NCBI GenBank assembly: GCA_903970465.1
Contig: CAJCIO010000179.1
Location: 1 to 64,000, forward strand
Direction: 5' to 3'
Length of the DNA stretch: 64,000 bases
From: Gammaproteobacteria bacterium
GTDB taxonomy: Bacteria > Pseudomonadota > Gammaproteobacteria > Pseudomonadales > Pseudomonadaceae
The position numbers and the translations under genes were made by a program. Shown piece by piece: positions 25,950 through 35,622 of this stretch (position 1 is its first letter; each line of letters begins with the position of its first letter). The notes beneath the pieces were generated by a model that searched no databases, was not told where the DNA came from, and saw nothing but the letters and a program-made list of their open reading frames with translations.

Positions 25950-26690
25950 TCAGACGAAACTGTCGTCATCATCCGAGAAGAACCCGCTACCGCCATCATC
26001 GTACCCACTGTCAGCGATACCACTCTGGTCATTGTTGCCCCAACTGTCGTTGTTGCTCAGGCGCTGTTGCTCTTCACCGCCACCACCGCCCCAGTCGTTG
26101 GACTGGGCAGGCGACTCCTGCAACACCTCGACGATTTCCTGGGGTTGCGAGTTGTGATGGAACAGGCTGCTGATACCTTCAGCCAGCATCACGCCACCGG
26201 CCACGCCGGCTGCGGTCTGCAGCGCGCCACGCATGAAACCGCCACCCGCAGGCGCGGCGGCAGGTGCTGGCTGGGCATATTGCTGCTGCGGCTGCGGTGG
26301 TGGCGCGGCATAACGCGGCGCCGGCTCACGCCAGCCACCGGCCGAAGGTGTCGGGGCAGCAGGCGCCGAATCACGGGAGCCACTGCCAAAAATGCTCGAC
26401 AGAAAACCACCACCGCCACTCGGTGTCGGTGAAGTCTGGGCCTGAGCCTGGAGCTGTGCTTGAGCCTGAGCCAGATCGGCCTGCAGCTTCTTGTTCTGCT
26501 CGTCGAGACGTTTGATAGCCGCTTCCTGCACCAGAATCGACTGGGCCATGTAATAGGCCACGTTCGGCTGGGCAGTCACGTGTTCCTTGATCCGCTCTTG
26601 CGCCAGGGCATCGCGTGGGCCTGAGTCCTTTTCGGCTTGCTGCAACCGGGAAAACAGTCCATCGATCAGGGTTTGTTCATCGCTGTTCAT
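25950..26690 (-). CDS. DUF2076 domain-containing protein
   Basis: The 246-aa protein has a DUF2076 N-terminus (DEQTLIDGLFSRLQQAE, residues 3-19) and a helical, Gln/Ala-rich coiled-coil segment near 60-90. A Pro/Gln/Ala-rich linker follows, then a Gly-rich hydrophobic stretch (MRGALQTAAGVAGGVMLAEGISSLF) and a very acidic C-terminus with a run of four Asp. DUF2076 proteins are described as periplasmic ligand-binding sensors, but I see no signal peptide here. The gene is monocistronic with its own terminator. A short palindrome (GGTTCAC-G-GTGAACC) lies 37 bases upstream at 26727-26741. Confidence 0.85.
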   Translation of the reverse strand: MNSDEQTLIDGLFSRLQQAEKDSGPRDALAQERIKEHVTAQPNVAYYMAQSILVQEAAIKRLDEQNKKLQADLAQAQAQLQAQAQTSPTPSGGGGFLSSIFGSGSRDSAPAAPTPSAGGWREPAPRYAAPPPQPQQQYAQPAPAAAPAGGGFMRGALQTAAGVAGGVMLAEGISSLFHHNSQPQEIVEVLQESPAQSNDWGGGGGEEQQRLSNNDSWGNNDQSGIADSGYDDGGSGFFSDDDDSFV

Positions 26691-26827
26691 GGCGACCTCG
26701 TCAGATTGCCGGAATTGATCCGACCGGGTTCACGGTGAACCGGGTACAGAGGATTAATGGGGCAGCATCAGCGCCGATTCAATAGCCCGCCCCCATGAAA
26801 GATTATTTACTGCACAGCTGACAGCGG

Positions 26828-26856
26828 TTGGAGGGCTCTGGCGCATCGTCTACAGT
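26828..26856 (+). promoter_or_regulatory. Sigma-70-like promoter of the YciC-like gene
   Basis: TTGGAG (26828-26833), a 17-base spacer and TACAGT (26851-26856) lie 33 bases before the start codon at 26890. Both boxes are partial matches to consensus at ideal spacing. Confidence 0.45.
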
Positions 26857-26889
26857 GTGCGACTGCTTTGACTCTGAATGTGTTGACCC

Positions 26890-27561
26890 ATGAATCCACT
26901 CACCGTTCTGCGCGACTCGCTTTACTTCTGCCAACGCAATCTGTGGGCCATCGCCCAATTGTGCCTGCCGCTGCTGGTGCTCGAAGCACTGGGCCGGCAG
27001 TTGGTAGGGCACTTGGTCGGCCCGAACGGCTCGCCCGTGTTCGATGTCATGGTCGGGCTGCTGTTCTATCCGCTGTACACCGGGGCGCTGATTCTGTTTC
27101 TCGATGCGCGCAGCAATGGCGACACTCCGCGTCACCGCGACCTGCTGGCAGTGGCCCTGCGGATCTGGCCGCCCTACGCTCTGTTGGCGGCCATCAGCAC
27201 GCTGCTGATCATGCTCGGCATGTCGCTGTTCATCCTGCCGGGCTTGTGGGTAATGGCCAAGCTGGCGTTCTCCGAATATCTGCTGGTGCTGCGCGGGCTG
27301 ACGCCACTGGCTGCCATCAAGCAGAGCCTGGAACTGAGCCGCGGACGATTCTGGCAGATCATGGCCTGCATCCTCGCGGCGCTGATCCCTTTGTGGTTGC
27401 TGGACGACGCCAGCGGCATGCTCTACCCCGCCGGCCAGAACCCGCTGGTGGACCTGATAATCGACAGCCTCAACAGTTTCTTGCAGTTGTTTACCAGCGT
27501 GGTGATGTTCCGCCTGTTCATGCTGGTCACCGAACCCGACCTGGACAATAGCGCCGCCTGA
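26890..27561 (+). CDS. YciC/UPF0259-like inner-membrane protein
   Basis: The 223-aa protein has about six hydrophobic segments, for example LWAIAQLCLPLLVLEALG and YALLAAISTLLIMLGMSLFILPGLWVMAKL. The conserved loop SRGRFWQI resembles the central motif of YciC-type proteins (glycine-rich paired helices followed by a SxxLxxGRFW loop). No enzymatic motif is visible. It precedes the EEP-family hydrolase gene by 70 bases on the same strand. Confidence 0.75.
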   Translation: MNPLTVLRDSLYFCQRNLWAIAQLCLPLLVLEALGRQLVGHLVGPNGSPVFDVMVGLLFYPLYTGALILFLDARSNGDTPRHRDLLAVALRIWPPYALLAAISTLLIMLGMSLFILPGLWVMAKLAFSEYLLVLRGLTPLAAIKQSLELSRGRFWQIMACILAALIPLWLLDDASGMLYPAGQNPLVDLIIDSLNSFLQLFTSVVMFRLFMLVTEPDLDNSAA

Positions 27562-27631
27562 AGCGCGGGTGGGCAGTGGCCCTCAGTGTCGGTTATGCTC
27601 GGGAGATGATCTCGACCGACCTGTCTCGCCC

Positions 27632-28717
27632 ATGAGCCGACTGCTGCGCTACACCTTGATCCTGATTGCCCTGGCCATACTGCTGGTATTCGTGGCCATA
27701 CACGCAGTGAGCTGGCGACCGCCAGCCCGGCAGAACGTCGCCGTGCAATGCCATGCTAGCGCCCCTGAACTCGCCGCAGGCCAAGGGCTCAAGGTGATGA
27801 CCTGGAACGTGCAGTTTCTGGCCGGCAAACGCTACGTGTTCTGGTACGAGCTGGCCGACGACCGCGGCCCGGACGACCGCGCCACCAGCGCCGACCTCGC
27901 CTACAACCTCGATGAAGTGTCACGCGTCATCCGCGACGAGCAACCGGACGTGGTCCTGCTGCAGGCCGTAGACAAGGGCGCCAAGTCCAGCGATTACCAG
28001 GACCAACTAGCCTTGATCCGTGAACGCCTGGCCGACCTCTACCCCTGCTCCGCCCAGGCCTACGAATGGAAGGCGGACTTCGACCCCAGCGCGCACGTCT
28101 TCGGCAGCGTCGGCCGCACGCTGGCGACCCTGAGCCGCTACCGCATCGAGCACGCCGAGCGCCTGCAACTGCCACAACGCACCGAAGGCAATCCCTTCAC
28201 GCTGCCGTTCGCGCCCCAACGGGCGGTGCTCAGCGCCTATTTGCCGATCCAGGGCGGTGGCCAACTGGCAGTGCTCAATACCCGCCTCGATCGCTACGCT
28301 TCTGGGCGAGACACACAACTGCGTCAACTGCAGGCGGTCAGCCAGCAACTCGACCAATTGGAAGCCCATGGCGAAACCTGGTTGATCGGCGGTGATTTCG
28401 AACTGCTGCCACTGGGCCAGCGCCAGCGTCTGGCACTCGACCAACAGCAACGCTATTCAGCCGATGCCGATCTGCACCTGCTGTGGGACAAGTACCCGAT
28501 GATCCCCAGCAATGCCGAAGTCGGCAGCGTCGATCGCGCACAATGGCTGACGCATTACCCCAATGGCCAGACGGGGGACAGCCCGGATCGGACAGTGGAT
28601 TATCTATTTCATAGCCCCCGGATTACGCGGCAAGAGGCGGCGGTTCGGCAGGACGATACGTTGGAGATATCGGATCATTTACCGGTGCTGGCGACCTTTA
28701 AATTGCCACCCCGTTAG
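27632..28717 (+). CDS. Membrane-anchored endonuclease/exonuclease/phosphatase-family protein
   Basis: The 361-aa protein starts with one membrane helix (residues 5-27, YTLILIALAILLVFVAI) followed by a periplasmic-type EEP domain. Visible motifs are VMTWNVQFLAG (active-site Asn), EQPDVVLLQAV where the family usually has a metal-binding Glu, GGDFEL, and the terminal EISDHLPV with the catalytic His. The Glu-to-Gln change in LLQAV is notable, since the family usually reads LQE. It could be a phosphodiesterase or nuclease outside the membrane, but the substitution leaves activity uncertain. Confidence 0.8.
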   Translation: MSRLLRYTLILIALAILLVFVAIHAVSWRPPARQNVAVQCHASAPELAAGQGLKVMTWNVQFLAGKRYVFWYELADDRGPDDRATSADLAYNLDEVSRVIRDEQPDVVLLQAVDKGAKSSDYQDQLALIRERLADLYPCSAQAYEWKADFDPSAHVFGSVGRTLATLSRYRIEHAERLQLPQRTEGNPFTLPFAPQRAVLSAYLPIQGGGQLAVLNTRLDRYASGRDTQLRQLQAVSQQLDQLEAHGETWLIGGDFELLPLGQRQRLALDQQQRYSADADLHLLWDKYPMIPSNAEVGSVDRAQWLTHYPNGQTGDSPDRTVDYLFHSPRITRQEAAVRQDDTLEISDHLPVLATFKLPPR

Positions 28718-28729
28718 GTGCGGGTGAAG

Positions 28730-31648
28730 TTACGCGTAGCCATTTTCAGCAAACCTCATATTCAAACTATGTGACAATTTAATCAGGGCAGCACAATCAT
28801 CACTGGGTAACGGTTTGCTAAAAAGATAACCCTGTATTTGATCGCAGCCATGCTTGACGAGCAGTTCTAGTTGCTCGTTTGTTTCGACACCTTCGGCAAT
28901 GACCTTAAGATCCAACTCGTGCGCCAATACTATTACCGCTCTGGTGATGGCGGCATCCTCATGATTGCTCATTATATCTTTTATAAACATCCTATCGATT
29001 TTCAAGGTATCAATAGGAAATCGCTTCAAGTAGGCTAAACTGGAATAGCCAGTGCCGAAATCGTCGACCGAGAGACTGATACCGTATGACTTTATATCTC
29101 GAAGTATTTCCACTGCCGACTCGGGATCAATCATCAGCACTGATTCGGTAAGCTCGAATTCTAAAAGAGCAGGATCGACACCGTACTCTTCCAAAATGTG
29201 CTTGACGATTTTAGCCAAGCCCTTTACCTGAAGCTGCCTGGCTGACAGATTGATGGCGATCGGCACCACTCTGAGATTATTTTCTTCCCAGCTTTTTATG
29301 GTTTCACAGACTTTCCGGATAACCCATTCGCCTACAGGAATTATCAGGCCAGTGTCCTCAAGCATAGGGATGAAATCAGCGGGAGAAACCAGACCTTGCA
29401 CTGGATGATGCCACCGCAATAACGCCTCCAAACCACTGATCCCGCCATTTCCGAGACTTACCTTTGGCTGAAAATGCAGAATAAACTCATCGCGATCAAG
29501 CGCCCCGCGTAATAGCGTTTCGGTTTGCAAGCGCTTGATTGCACTTTCGTTCATCTCGGAATTATAAAACTTGAAATTATTGCGGCCACTTTTTTTCGCG
29601 TGATACATGGCTGTATCAGCATTCTTGAGGATAACGCCAGCGTCACCCCCATCAAACGGATAATTGGCGATACCTACACTCGCTGATACGAATATATCCT
29701 GGCCGCGAAGGCTGAACGGCTTCTCCAACGCATCAACGACACGGGTCGCGAGCGATCTGATGAAACTCTCCGAATAAACATGATGTGTGACCACGATCGA
29801 GAATTCATCGCCTCCCAGTCGTGCAACCATACTGTTCTCGTCAATGCAATCTTCAAGGCGCCGACTCGCCTGGATAAGCAATTCATCGCCTACCGAATGC
29901 CCCATGGTGTCGTTCACGGTTTTGAATCTGTCCAAATCGATGAATATGACGCTTATTGCATCTGACGCGGATGCTGTTCGACTGATTGCATCGCGCAAAT
30001 AATTGTTGAGAAACCAGCGATTAGGCAGATGGGTGAGAGAATCATTTTCGGCCAGATAGGTCAGCTTTTTCTTTGCGTCATCTCTTTCAAGGGCGGCCGC
30101 CAACAGGTTGGCCAGTGTTTGAATGTAGCTGATATCTTCACGTGTAAAGGGGTGATCGGTGCAGGCATAAACCCCAAGAACGCCCTTGAAGACCTCTCTA
30201 CAAGATATATCAACCTCTATACCACTTCTAATATTGAAAGCGTCCACTGTATCACCAGTGAGCAGCTTGTAGACAGCATCAGGCCCGTCAGGAGTAATGC
30301 TAAACCCAACAGAAGAAGCAATACCGTTCAAAAAGTCATTATGATCGCCGTCATGAATGTCAAAGTCGCTGAAGCCAACCTCAGCGCTGAGGATAATCCC
30401 GTGACTCATTCGGTCAACGACCAATAAAGCCGCCGTGCTTAATTTCAATCCTTGCGCCGCGGTTAATGCTACTCGTTTACCTAGGGCACTGATGTTTTCT
30501 TCTGTCAGTGCCTGCTGGCCAAACAAGGCGATCAAATTTTGCCTCCTGGAGTTATCCAGAATCGCGACCTCAAACTCTTTGCGATCGGTAATATCGATAT
30601 CGATGCAAATATATTTTTCAACGCCGCCCCCATCATCGAGAATGGGGATGATAGTGCGTCGATGCCACTGCTCCGTGCCGGCACGACCTGAGAGCCTGAC
30701 CTCACCGTTCCACACGTCAGGTTCAGGTGCCCACTGCCACGGCTGATTAGCTGAAGACATGCCTGTCCAGACTTCATCGATGGTCAACTCTAAAAGCTCG
30801 GCTCGCGAATGCTGTGAGCTTGTCACGAAGCGTTCGTTAACATAGGTGATACGGCCGGAGGCCGAAACTTCGCAAACGATTGAAACCTCATCCAAGGCAT
30901 TTTTATGTTGCACCAAAGTATTCATCAACGATTCGATGCGCTGACCAAAGTGATTGCGCATGCTCGCTGCAGTACGGTTTACTGCCTTTATAGCCTCTTG
31001 TATTTCCATGGGAGCATCAGCGACCAACATAGCTTCTGCTGCCACTGCGCCTGACGCGATTTCCGCCTCATAAGAGTGAAGTTTGCCTAGATGGGCAAGC
31101 GAACGCTTGATCATGAACCCCATCAACATCAAGCTGATAATTAGAAAAAACACTGCCAATAGCGTAGCTTGTACTACCAGATTATAGAGTTCGGCAGCAA
31201 TTTTCTCGGCATTGAAAGACAGGCGCATCACGCCATAATCTTTCCCTCCAATAGTTATCGGACGATTGACATCGAATAATCTTGCAGCGACTTGAGACTC
31301 TATCCACGCCGGGGCTCTTCCAAAAGGAGCACTCGGTGCCTGCAGGCGAATCACTCCACCTGACAGGTCAATAAACATGGCCGAGTTGAACGGCGAGCGA
31401 GCCAAGGTTTTTTCGAGGGTTCTCTGGATCGTATCGTAATCGCCGATGACTACACTTTCCTCTACCGCTTGTGCGGCAACCTCGATCAACATGTTGGCGG
31501 TGTCTTGTATCTCTTCAATATGCTGAAGCAGCTGATTTTTATAAAACAGACCCAGCCCAGTCGTCAGAAAAGCCATTATCAGGATGGACAACATCCCCAA
31601 TATACGCGACGTCAGTGATTTGGGTAGCAGGCTTTTAAAAAAATTCAT
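28730..31648 (-). CDS. Membrane c-di-GMP enzyme with PAS, GAF, GGDEF and EAL domains
   Basis: The 972-aa protein has membrane helices at about 17-36 and 160-180 enclosing a periplasmic sensor domain. PAS (about 250-360), GAF (about 370-520), GGDEF (motif at 612-616) and EAL (motif at 741-743) domains follow. GGDEF is intact. EAL keeps DDFGTGYSS, the ELTES Glu and IAEGVET, so both synthesis and hydrolysis of c-di-GMP look possible. The RxxD inhibitory site before GGDEF is missing. It follows a periplasmic binding-protein gene by 31 bases, an arrangement like NspS-MbaA of Vibrio. The region is AT-richer than its surroundings. Confidence 0.93.
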   Translation of the reverse strand: MNFFKSLLPKSLTSRILGMLSILIMAFLTTGLGLFYKNQLLQHIEEIQDTANMLIEVAAQAVEESVVIGDYDTIQRTLEKTLARSPFNSAMFIDLSGGVIRLQAPSAPFGRAPAWIESQVAARLFDVNRPITIGGKDYGVMRLSFNAEKIAAELYNLVVQATLLAVFFLIISLMLMGFMIKRSLAHLGKLHSYEAEIASGAVAAEAMLVADAPMEIQEAIKAVNRTAASMRNHFGQRIESLMNTLVQHKNALDEVSIVCEVSASGRITYVNERFVTSSQHSRAELLELTIDEVWTGMSSANQPWQWAPEPDVWNGEVRLSGRAGTEQWHRRTIIPILDDGGGVEKYICIDIDITDRKEFEVAILDNSRRQNLIALFGQQALTEENISALGKRVALTAAQGLKLSTAALLVVDRMSHGIILSAEVGFSDFDIHDGDHNDFLNGIASSVGFSITPDGPDAVYKLLTGDTVDAFNIRSGIEVDISCREVFKGVLGVYACTDHPFTREDISYIQTLANLLAAALERDDAKKKLTYLAENDSLTHLPNRWFLNNYLRDAISRTASASDAISVIFIDLDRFKTVNDTMGHSVGDELLIQASRRLEDCIDENSMVARLGGDEFSIVVTHHVYSESFIRSLATRVVDALEKPFSLRGQDIFVSASVGIANYPFDGGDAGVILKNADTAMYHAKKSGRNNFKFYNSEMNESAIKRLQTETLLRGALDRDEFILHFQPKVSLGNGGISGLEALLRWHHPVQGLVSPADFIPMLEDTGLIIPVGEWVIRKVCETIKSWEENNLRVVPIAINLSARQLQVKGLAKIVKHILEEYGVDPALLEFELTESVLMIDPESAVEILRDIKSYGISLSVDDFGTGYSSLAYLKRFPIDTLKIDRMFIKDIMSNHEDAAITRAVIVLAHELDLKVIAEGVETNEQLELLVKHGCDQIQGYLFSKPLPSDDCAALIKLSHSLNMRFAENGYA

Positions 31649-31679
31649 TAACAGCCTCTCCAGCTAATTGTTGGATTAT

Positions 31680-32531
31680 TTACTTAAGATTCGCTGGCAA
31701 GCCACTATAGAAATCACGATAGGAAGCATAATCCGCTGCCGTCGCGGGAATAAAGGTAATAGGTGCAGGGGCATGGACTAACTCGGTCGCCTCATGAAGA
31801 ACTTTGCGGCCGTAGGTATCGTACTGCATATTAAAAAATGCGTTCGCTACTGCATCAAGCTCTTTTTCAGAAACCCGAGGAGAGACCATGAGAGCTAAAT
31901 CATTGAACGGGGAAGAATTCCAAAGTACGCGGAAAGACTTACCTTCTCTTTCAGTGTAGCCACTTACAAGCTGTGAGTTGACCCCCATCGCTTGGGCCTT
32001 GCCACTGAGCAGTTGGCTGAAAGCGCCATCCATGTTTCCCGCAAACACAGTAGACGTATTGATCCCTTCCTTTACCAATTCCGAGCTTGTGACTTTATAA
32101 GCAATGAACGCTTCTGGGCCCGGATAAACGACTTCCTTGCCTTCCAACTCCGAAAGGCTATGGATTGGCGAGTCGGCAGGCACCACGATTTGCCCTTCGA
32201 GGGAAGGCGCGTCACGGCGACCAAATACCTTCCATCCCATTTTGTCGCGCTCAGGGCTAAACAGATGATTGGTAAAGGCGAAATCAACTTCTTGGGCGAG
32301 CACATAACTAGTTGTATCAGAGGATGTTCGACCTAGTTTCAGAGTAAGATTGACTCCGCTTTTTTCGGACACATATTTTATGATGGGATTCCAAAAACTG
32401 GCTGACAGATTAAGATTATATTGATTAACAGGAGAAAAATTGTAGACTTTGAGATTTTCAGAAACAGCCACATCTGAAAAAACACAAGACAACGCGATAA
32501 TTATAGCTTTGCAGTTTATGCGCAAGTTCAC
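31680..32531 (-). CDS. Periplasmic PhnD-like substrate-binding protein paired with the c-di-GMP enzyme
   Basis: The 283-aa protein has a signal peptide (hydrophobic core AIIIALSCVF, likely cleavage after AVS near residue 24). A phosphate/phosphonate-type (SBP_12) binding fold follows: FWNPIIKYVSEKSGVNLTLK, VDFAFTNHL, then SELEGKEVVYPGPEAFIAYK and GAFSQLLSGKAQAMG. No ABC permease or ATPase gene is nearby. Instead it is followed at once by the GGDEF-EAL receptor, so it probably senses a small ligand and signals through that protein's periplasmic domain. The ligand is unknown, and PhnD-like names do not prove phosphonate binding. Confidence 0.85.
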   Translation of the reverse strand: MNLRINCKAIIIALSCVFSDVAVSENLKVYNFSPVNQYNLNLSASFWNPIIKYVSEKSGVNLTLKLGRTSSDTTSYVLAQEVDFAFTNHLFSPERDKMGWKVFGRRDAPSLEGQIVVPADSPIHSLSELEGKEVVYPGPEAFIAYKVTSSELVKEGINTSTVFAGNMDGAFSQLLSGKAQAMGVNSQLVSGYTEREGKSFRVLWNSSPFNDLALMVSPRVSEKELDAVANAFFNMQYDTYGRKVLHEATELVHAPAPITFIPATAADYASYRDFYSGLPANLK

Positions 32532-32809
32532 TTGTCAACTCCAAATTTACACTGACTTTTACCAAACGATCAGAGCCAATTTAAGCTCAGCGATCCAATA
32601 TAATCGGCCGCTACTCGTGAATCTTAAGCAGAGGGTGCATAAATAAATAGTTAACAGAGGTGGTTCCACTGATCCGCACCTGATCACTGAGAACATAAGC
32701 AACGGCCGTCAGCCCGTGCTCATTGAGGGTGCCCGATCCGGCGTGCCAACCCTGCAGAAGGGGCTGGCCCTATTTTCGCGGGCGAGCCCCCTCGCTACAG
32801 CGCAAACGG

Positions 32810-35338
32810 TTATTTACGCGGCTTGATCCGCGCGCTCGCCTCAGCCACCAACGGATCATCCGGCCAATAATGCTTCGGATACCGCCCCTTCAAATCCTTC
32901 TTCACCTGCTCATAGGTATTAGCCCAGAAACTCGCCAGATCCTGGGTCACCTGCACAGGTCGGCGCGCCGGAGACAACAGATGCAACAGCACCGGCTGAC
33001 GTCCCTGAGCCACGCTCGGGGTCTGCGCCAGCCCGAACAGTTCCTGCAAACGCACCGCCAACACCGGCGGCGTTTCGCTGTAGTCAAGACGCACCGATGA
33101 GCCCGAGGGCACCGACAGATGCTGCGGAGCATGCTCGTCAAGGCGTTGCGGCAGCGGCCAGGGCAACAGGTTGCGGATGATCGAGGACAGGTCCAACTGC
33201 GCGAAATGACTCAAGCGCGAAACCTTGCCCAGATAGGGTTGCAGCCAATCCTCCAGGTTCGCCAGCAAGGCTTCGTCGCTGACATCCGGCCACTCGCTCG
33301 GCTTGCCTGCCGCTACATCCAGGCCGCGCAGCAGCGCCACCCGCGCCTGCCACTGGCGCAGCTCCGGCGTCCAGGGCAGCAACGCCAGGCCCTTGCGGCG
33401 CACCAGCCCGAGCAAGGCGCGCGCTCGGGCGTCGGCGTCCAGGCCGGTCAAGGGTTCACGGCTGAGAATCAGGGCGCCGACCTTACGCTGGCGCTCGGCG
33501 ACCATCACCCCTTCGCGCTCGTCCCAGTCGAGCTGCTCGACGTCGCGCACCTGTTCGGCCAACACGTCATCGAACAGTTGCGGATCGAAATCGGTGGCCA
33601 GGTAAATGCGTTCTTCTCGCTGGCCCTGACGACTGCCGAGATCGGCGATGACGATCCATTCGTGTTTCATCAGGGCATCGGCCTCGCCAAACAATGCGGC
33701 ACGGCCGCTGGCCAGACGGTATTCGGCGCCACCGGGGCGGCGTTGATGGGCGACGCGATCTGGATAGGCCAAAGCCAACAGGGCGCCTAACCAGCGACTG
33801 TGCTCAGGATCAGGGACGGCCAGGGAGGCGAGCCGCTTCGGCAAATACCCGCGATACTGCCGCGCCAACTGCTTGATCCGTTGCACCCCACCTTGCGCCC
33901 CGCGAGCCGCGCGCTGCTCACCGCTCAACAACGCCAGACGGCTATGCAGATCGGCACCCGCCCCCCGCAGAATGTCACGTTCGCCAAGCATTGCCGCCAC
34001 ATCACAGGCTAACTCAGCCAGCCCCAGCGCCTGCCCACGCAACAACAGATGAGCGATACGCGGATGCGCGGGCAATTGCGCCATAGCCTGGCCGTGAGGC
34101 GTTAGCGTGGTGTCGCCTTGCTCCGCCACCGCCCCCAGGCGCTGCAACAAATCCCCCGCCTGTGCATAAGCCGCTGCGGGTGGCGCATCCAGCCAAACCA
34201 GTTGCTCCGGCGTCACACCCCAGCGCGCCAGTTGCAACGCCAGCCCGGCGAGGTCCGCCTGCAGGATTTCGGGGCTGCCATAGGCGGCCAACTGCTCGTG
34301 CTGCGCCTCCGACCACAAGCGATAACACACCCCCGGCTCCAGCCGCCCTGCCCGACCGGCACGTTGGGTCGCACTGGCGCGAGAAATGCGCTGAGTATCA
34401 AGCCGGGTCATGCCACTGTTCGGATCGAAACGCGGCACCCGCGCCAGCCCGGCATCGATCACCACCCGCACGCCGTCGATGGTCAAGCTGGTCTCGGCGA
34501 TGTTAGTGGCCAGTACCACCTTGCGCTTGCCGGGCGGCGCAGGATCGATGGCCGCCCGCTGCGCATTCAGGTCCAACTCGCCGTGCAATGGGCAGATCAG
34601 CACGTCGTCGCGCCCGGTCAGTGCCTCACTCAATTGCTGCGCGACCCGGCGGATTTCGGCCTGGCCGGGCAGAAACACCAGCAGACTGCCGGACTCGTCA
34701 TTCAGGGCATCGAGCACGGTGCTGTACACGCGCGGTTCAATATATTCGCCCGCCACAAACGGCTTGCCCCAGCGCGTGGCCACCGGAAACATTCGCCCTT
34801 CGCTGCGGATCACCGGGGCGCCATCAAGCAACGCCGACAGCCGCTCGCCTTCCAATGTCGCGGACATCAAGAGGATTTTCAGCGGCGGATCATCGCGCAG
34901 CAGTTCGCGGCCGTTCAGGCTCAACGCCAGGGCCAGATCGGCGTCGAGACTGCGCTCGTGGTACTCGTCGAAGATCAACAGGCCCACGCCTTCCAACGCC
35001 GGATCGTCTTGCAAGCGCCGGGTGAGAATCCCCTCGGTCACGACCTCGATACGGGTGCGCGGGCCGACGCGGCTTTCGAGGCGGATGCGATACCCCACCG
35101 TCTCGCCGACCTTCTCGCCCAGCTCGCTGGCGAGCCGCTCGGCGGCGGCACGGGCGGCCAAACGTCGCGGCTCGAGCATGAGGATGGTCTGGTCGCCGAG
35201 CCATGCTTCGCCGAGCATCGCCAGCGGCACGCGAGTGGTCTTGCCGGCGCCGGGTGGCGCTTCGAGGACCGCTTCGTGGCGAGTGGACAGGGCTTGGCGC
35301 AGCGCTGGCAAGGCCGCGTCGATGGGTAAGGATTGCAT
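32810..35338 (-). CDS. hrpB: ATP-dependent helicase HrpB
   Basis: The 842-aa DExH helicase has Walker A APPGAGKTTRVPLA, motif II DEYHERSLD, SATLEG and QRAGRAGR. The HrpB-specific C-terminal domain follows (for example LLLHLLSPARRPVQVTQDLASFW and GRYPKHYWPDDP). The ATG at 35338 puts the nucleotide site near residue 28 as usual. HrpB is a DEAH RNA helicase-like protein of uncertain cellular role. It stands alone, and a TGTAGCGAGG-family repeat element lies just beyond its stop (about 32780-32800). Confidence 0.95.
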   Translation of the reverse strand: MQSLPIDAALPALRQALSTRHEAVLEAPPGAGKTTRVPLAMLGEAWLGDQTILMLEPRRLAARAAAERLASELGEKVGETVGYRIRLESRVGPRTRIEVVTEGILTRRLQDDPALEGVGLLIFDEYHERSLDADLALALSLNGRELLRDDPPLKILLMSATLEGERLSALLDGAPVIRSEGRMFPVATRWGKPFVAGEYIEPRVYSTVLDALNDESGSLLVFLPGQAEIRRVAQQLSEALTGRDDVLICPLHGELDLNAQRAAIDPAPPGKRKVVLATNIAETSLTIDGVRVVIDAGLARVPRFDPNSGMTRLDTQRISRASATQRAGRAGRLEPGVCYRLWSEAQHEQLAAYGSPEILQADLAGLALQLARWGVTPEQLVWLDAPPAAAYAQAGDLLQRLGAVAEQGDTTLTPHGQAMAQLPAHPRIAHLLLRGQALGLAELACDVAAMLGERDILRGAGADLHSRLALLSGEQRAARGAQGGVQRIKQLARQYRGYLPKRLASLAVPDPEHSRWLGALLALAYPDRVAHQRRPGGAEYRLASGRAALFGEADALMKHEWIVIADLGSRQGQREERIYLATDFDPQLFDDVLAEQVRDVEQLDWDEREGVMVAERQRKVGALILSREPLTGLDADARARALLGLVRRKGLALLPWTPELRQWQARVALLRGLDVAAGKPSEWPDVSDEALLANLEDWLQPYLGKVSRLSHFAQLDLSSIIRNLLPWPLPQRLDEHAPQHLSVPSGSSVRLDYSETPPVLAVRLQELFGLAQTPSVAQGRQPVLLHLLSPARRPVQVTQDLASFWANTYEQVKKDLKGRYPKHYWPDDPLVAEASARIKPRK

Positions 35339-35444
35339 ACAGGGCTCCCGGGTAGGGCGGGGAGTATAACGTGGCAGTGGACACCGTTCGTTCTCTGGTG
35401 GCTCCAACGCTCTGATATATACTCACGCCATTGTCGGAGGGCTT

Positions 35445-35621
35445 ATGAACGATCTATTCAAAGCGATAGTTGGAAAAAAAGGCGATTTTGCGTCCAAGGT
35501 CTTGAGCCGCTACAGCTCAAAAAAGGCTATTGGGGCGTTTGCCCGTGATCTTTTCCGCTCCGAAAACGCCGAGTCCATCAACGCGCGCTTTGCCAAAGCC
35601 AAGCGTTCGGCCTCTCGATAG
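35445..35621 (+). CDS. Small basic protein of unknown function
   Basis: A 58-codon frame starts with ATG six bases after a strong GGAGG site. It encodes a Lys/Arg/Ser-rich, helical-looking protein (MNDLFKAIVGKKGDFASKVL at the start, RFAKAKRSASR at the end). The TAG stop is one base before the ATG of the broken membrane-protein gene, so the two were probably an operon. I recognise no family. The ribosome site, codon pattern and tight junction support a real gene. Confidence 0.6.
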   Translation: MNDLFKAIVGKKGDFASKVLSRYSSKKAIGAFARDLFRSENAESINARFAKAKRSASR

Positions 35622-35622
35622 C

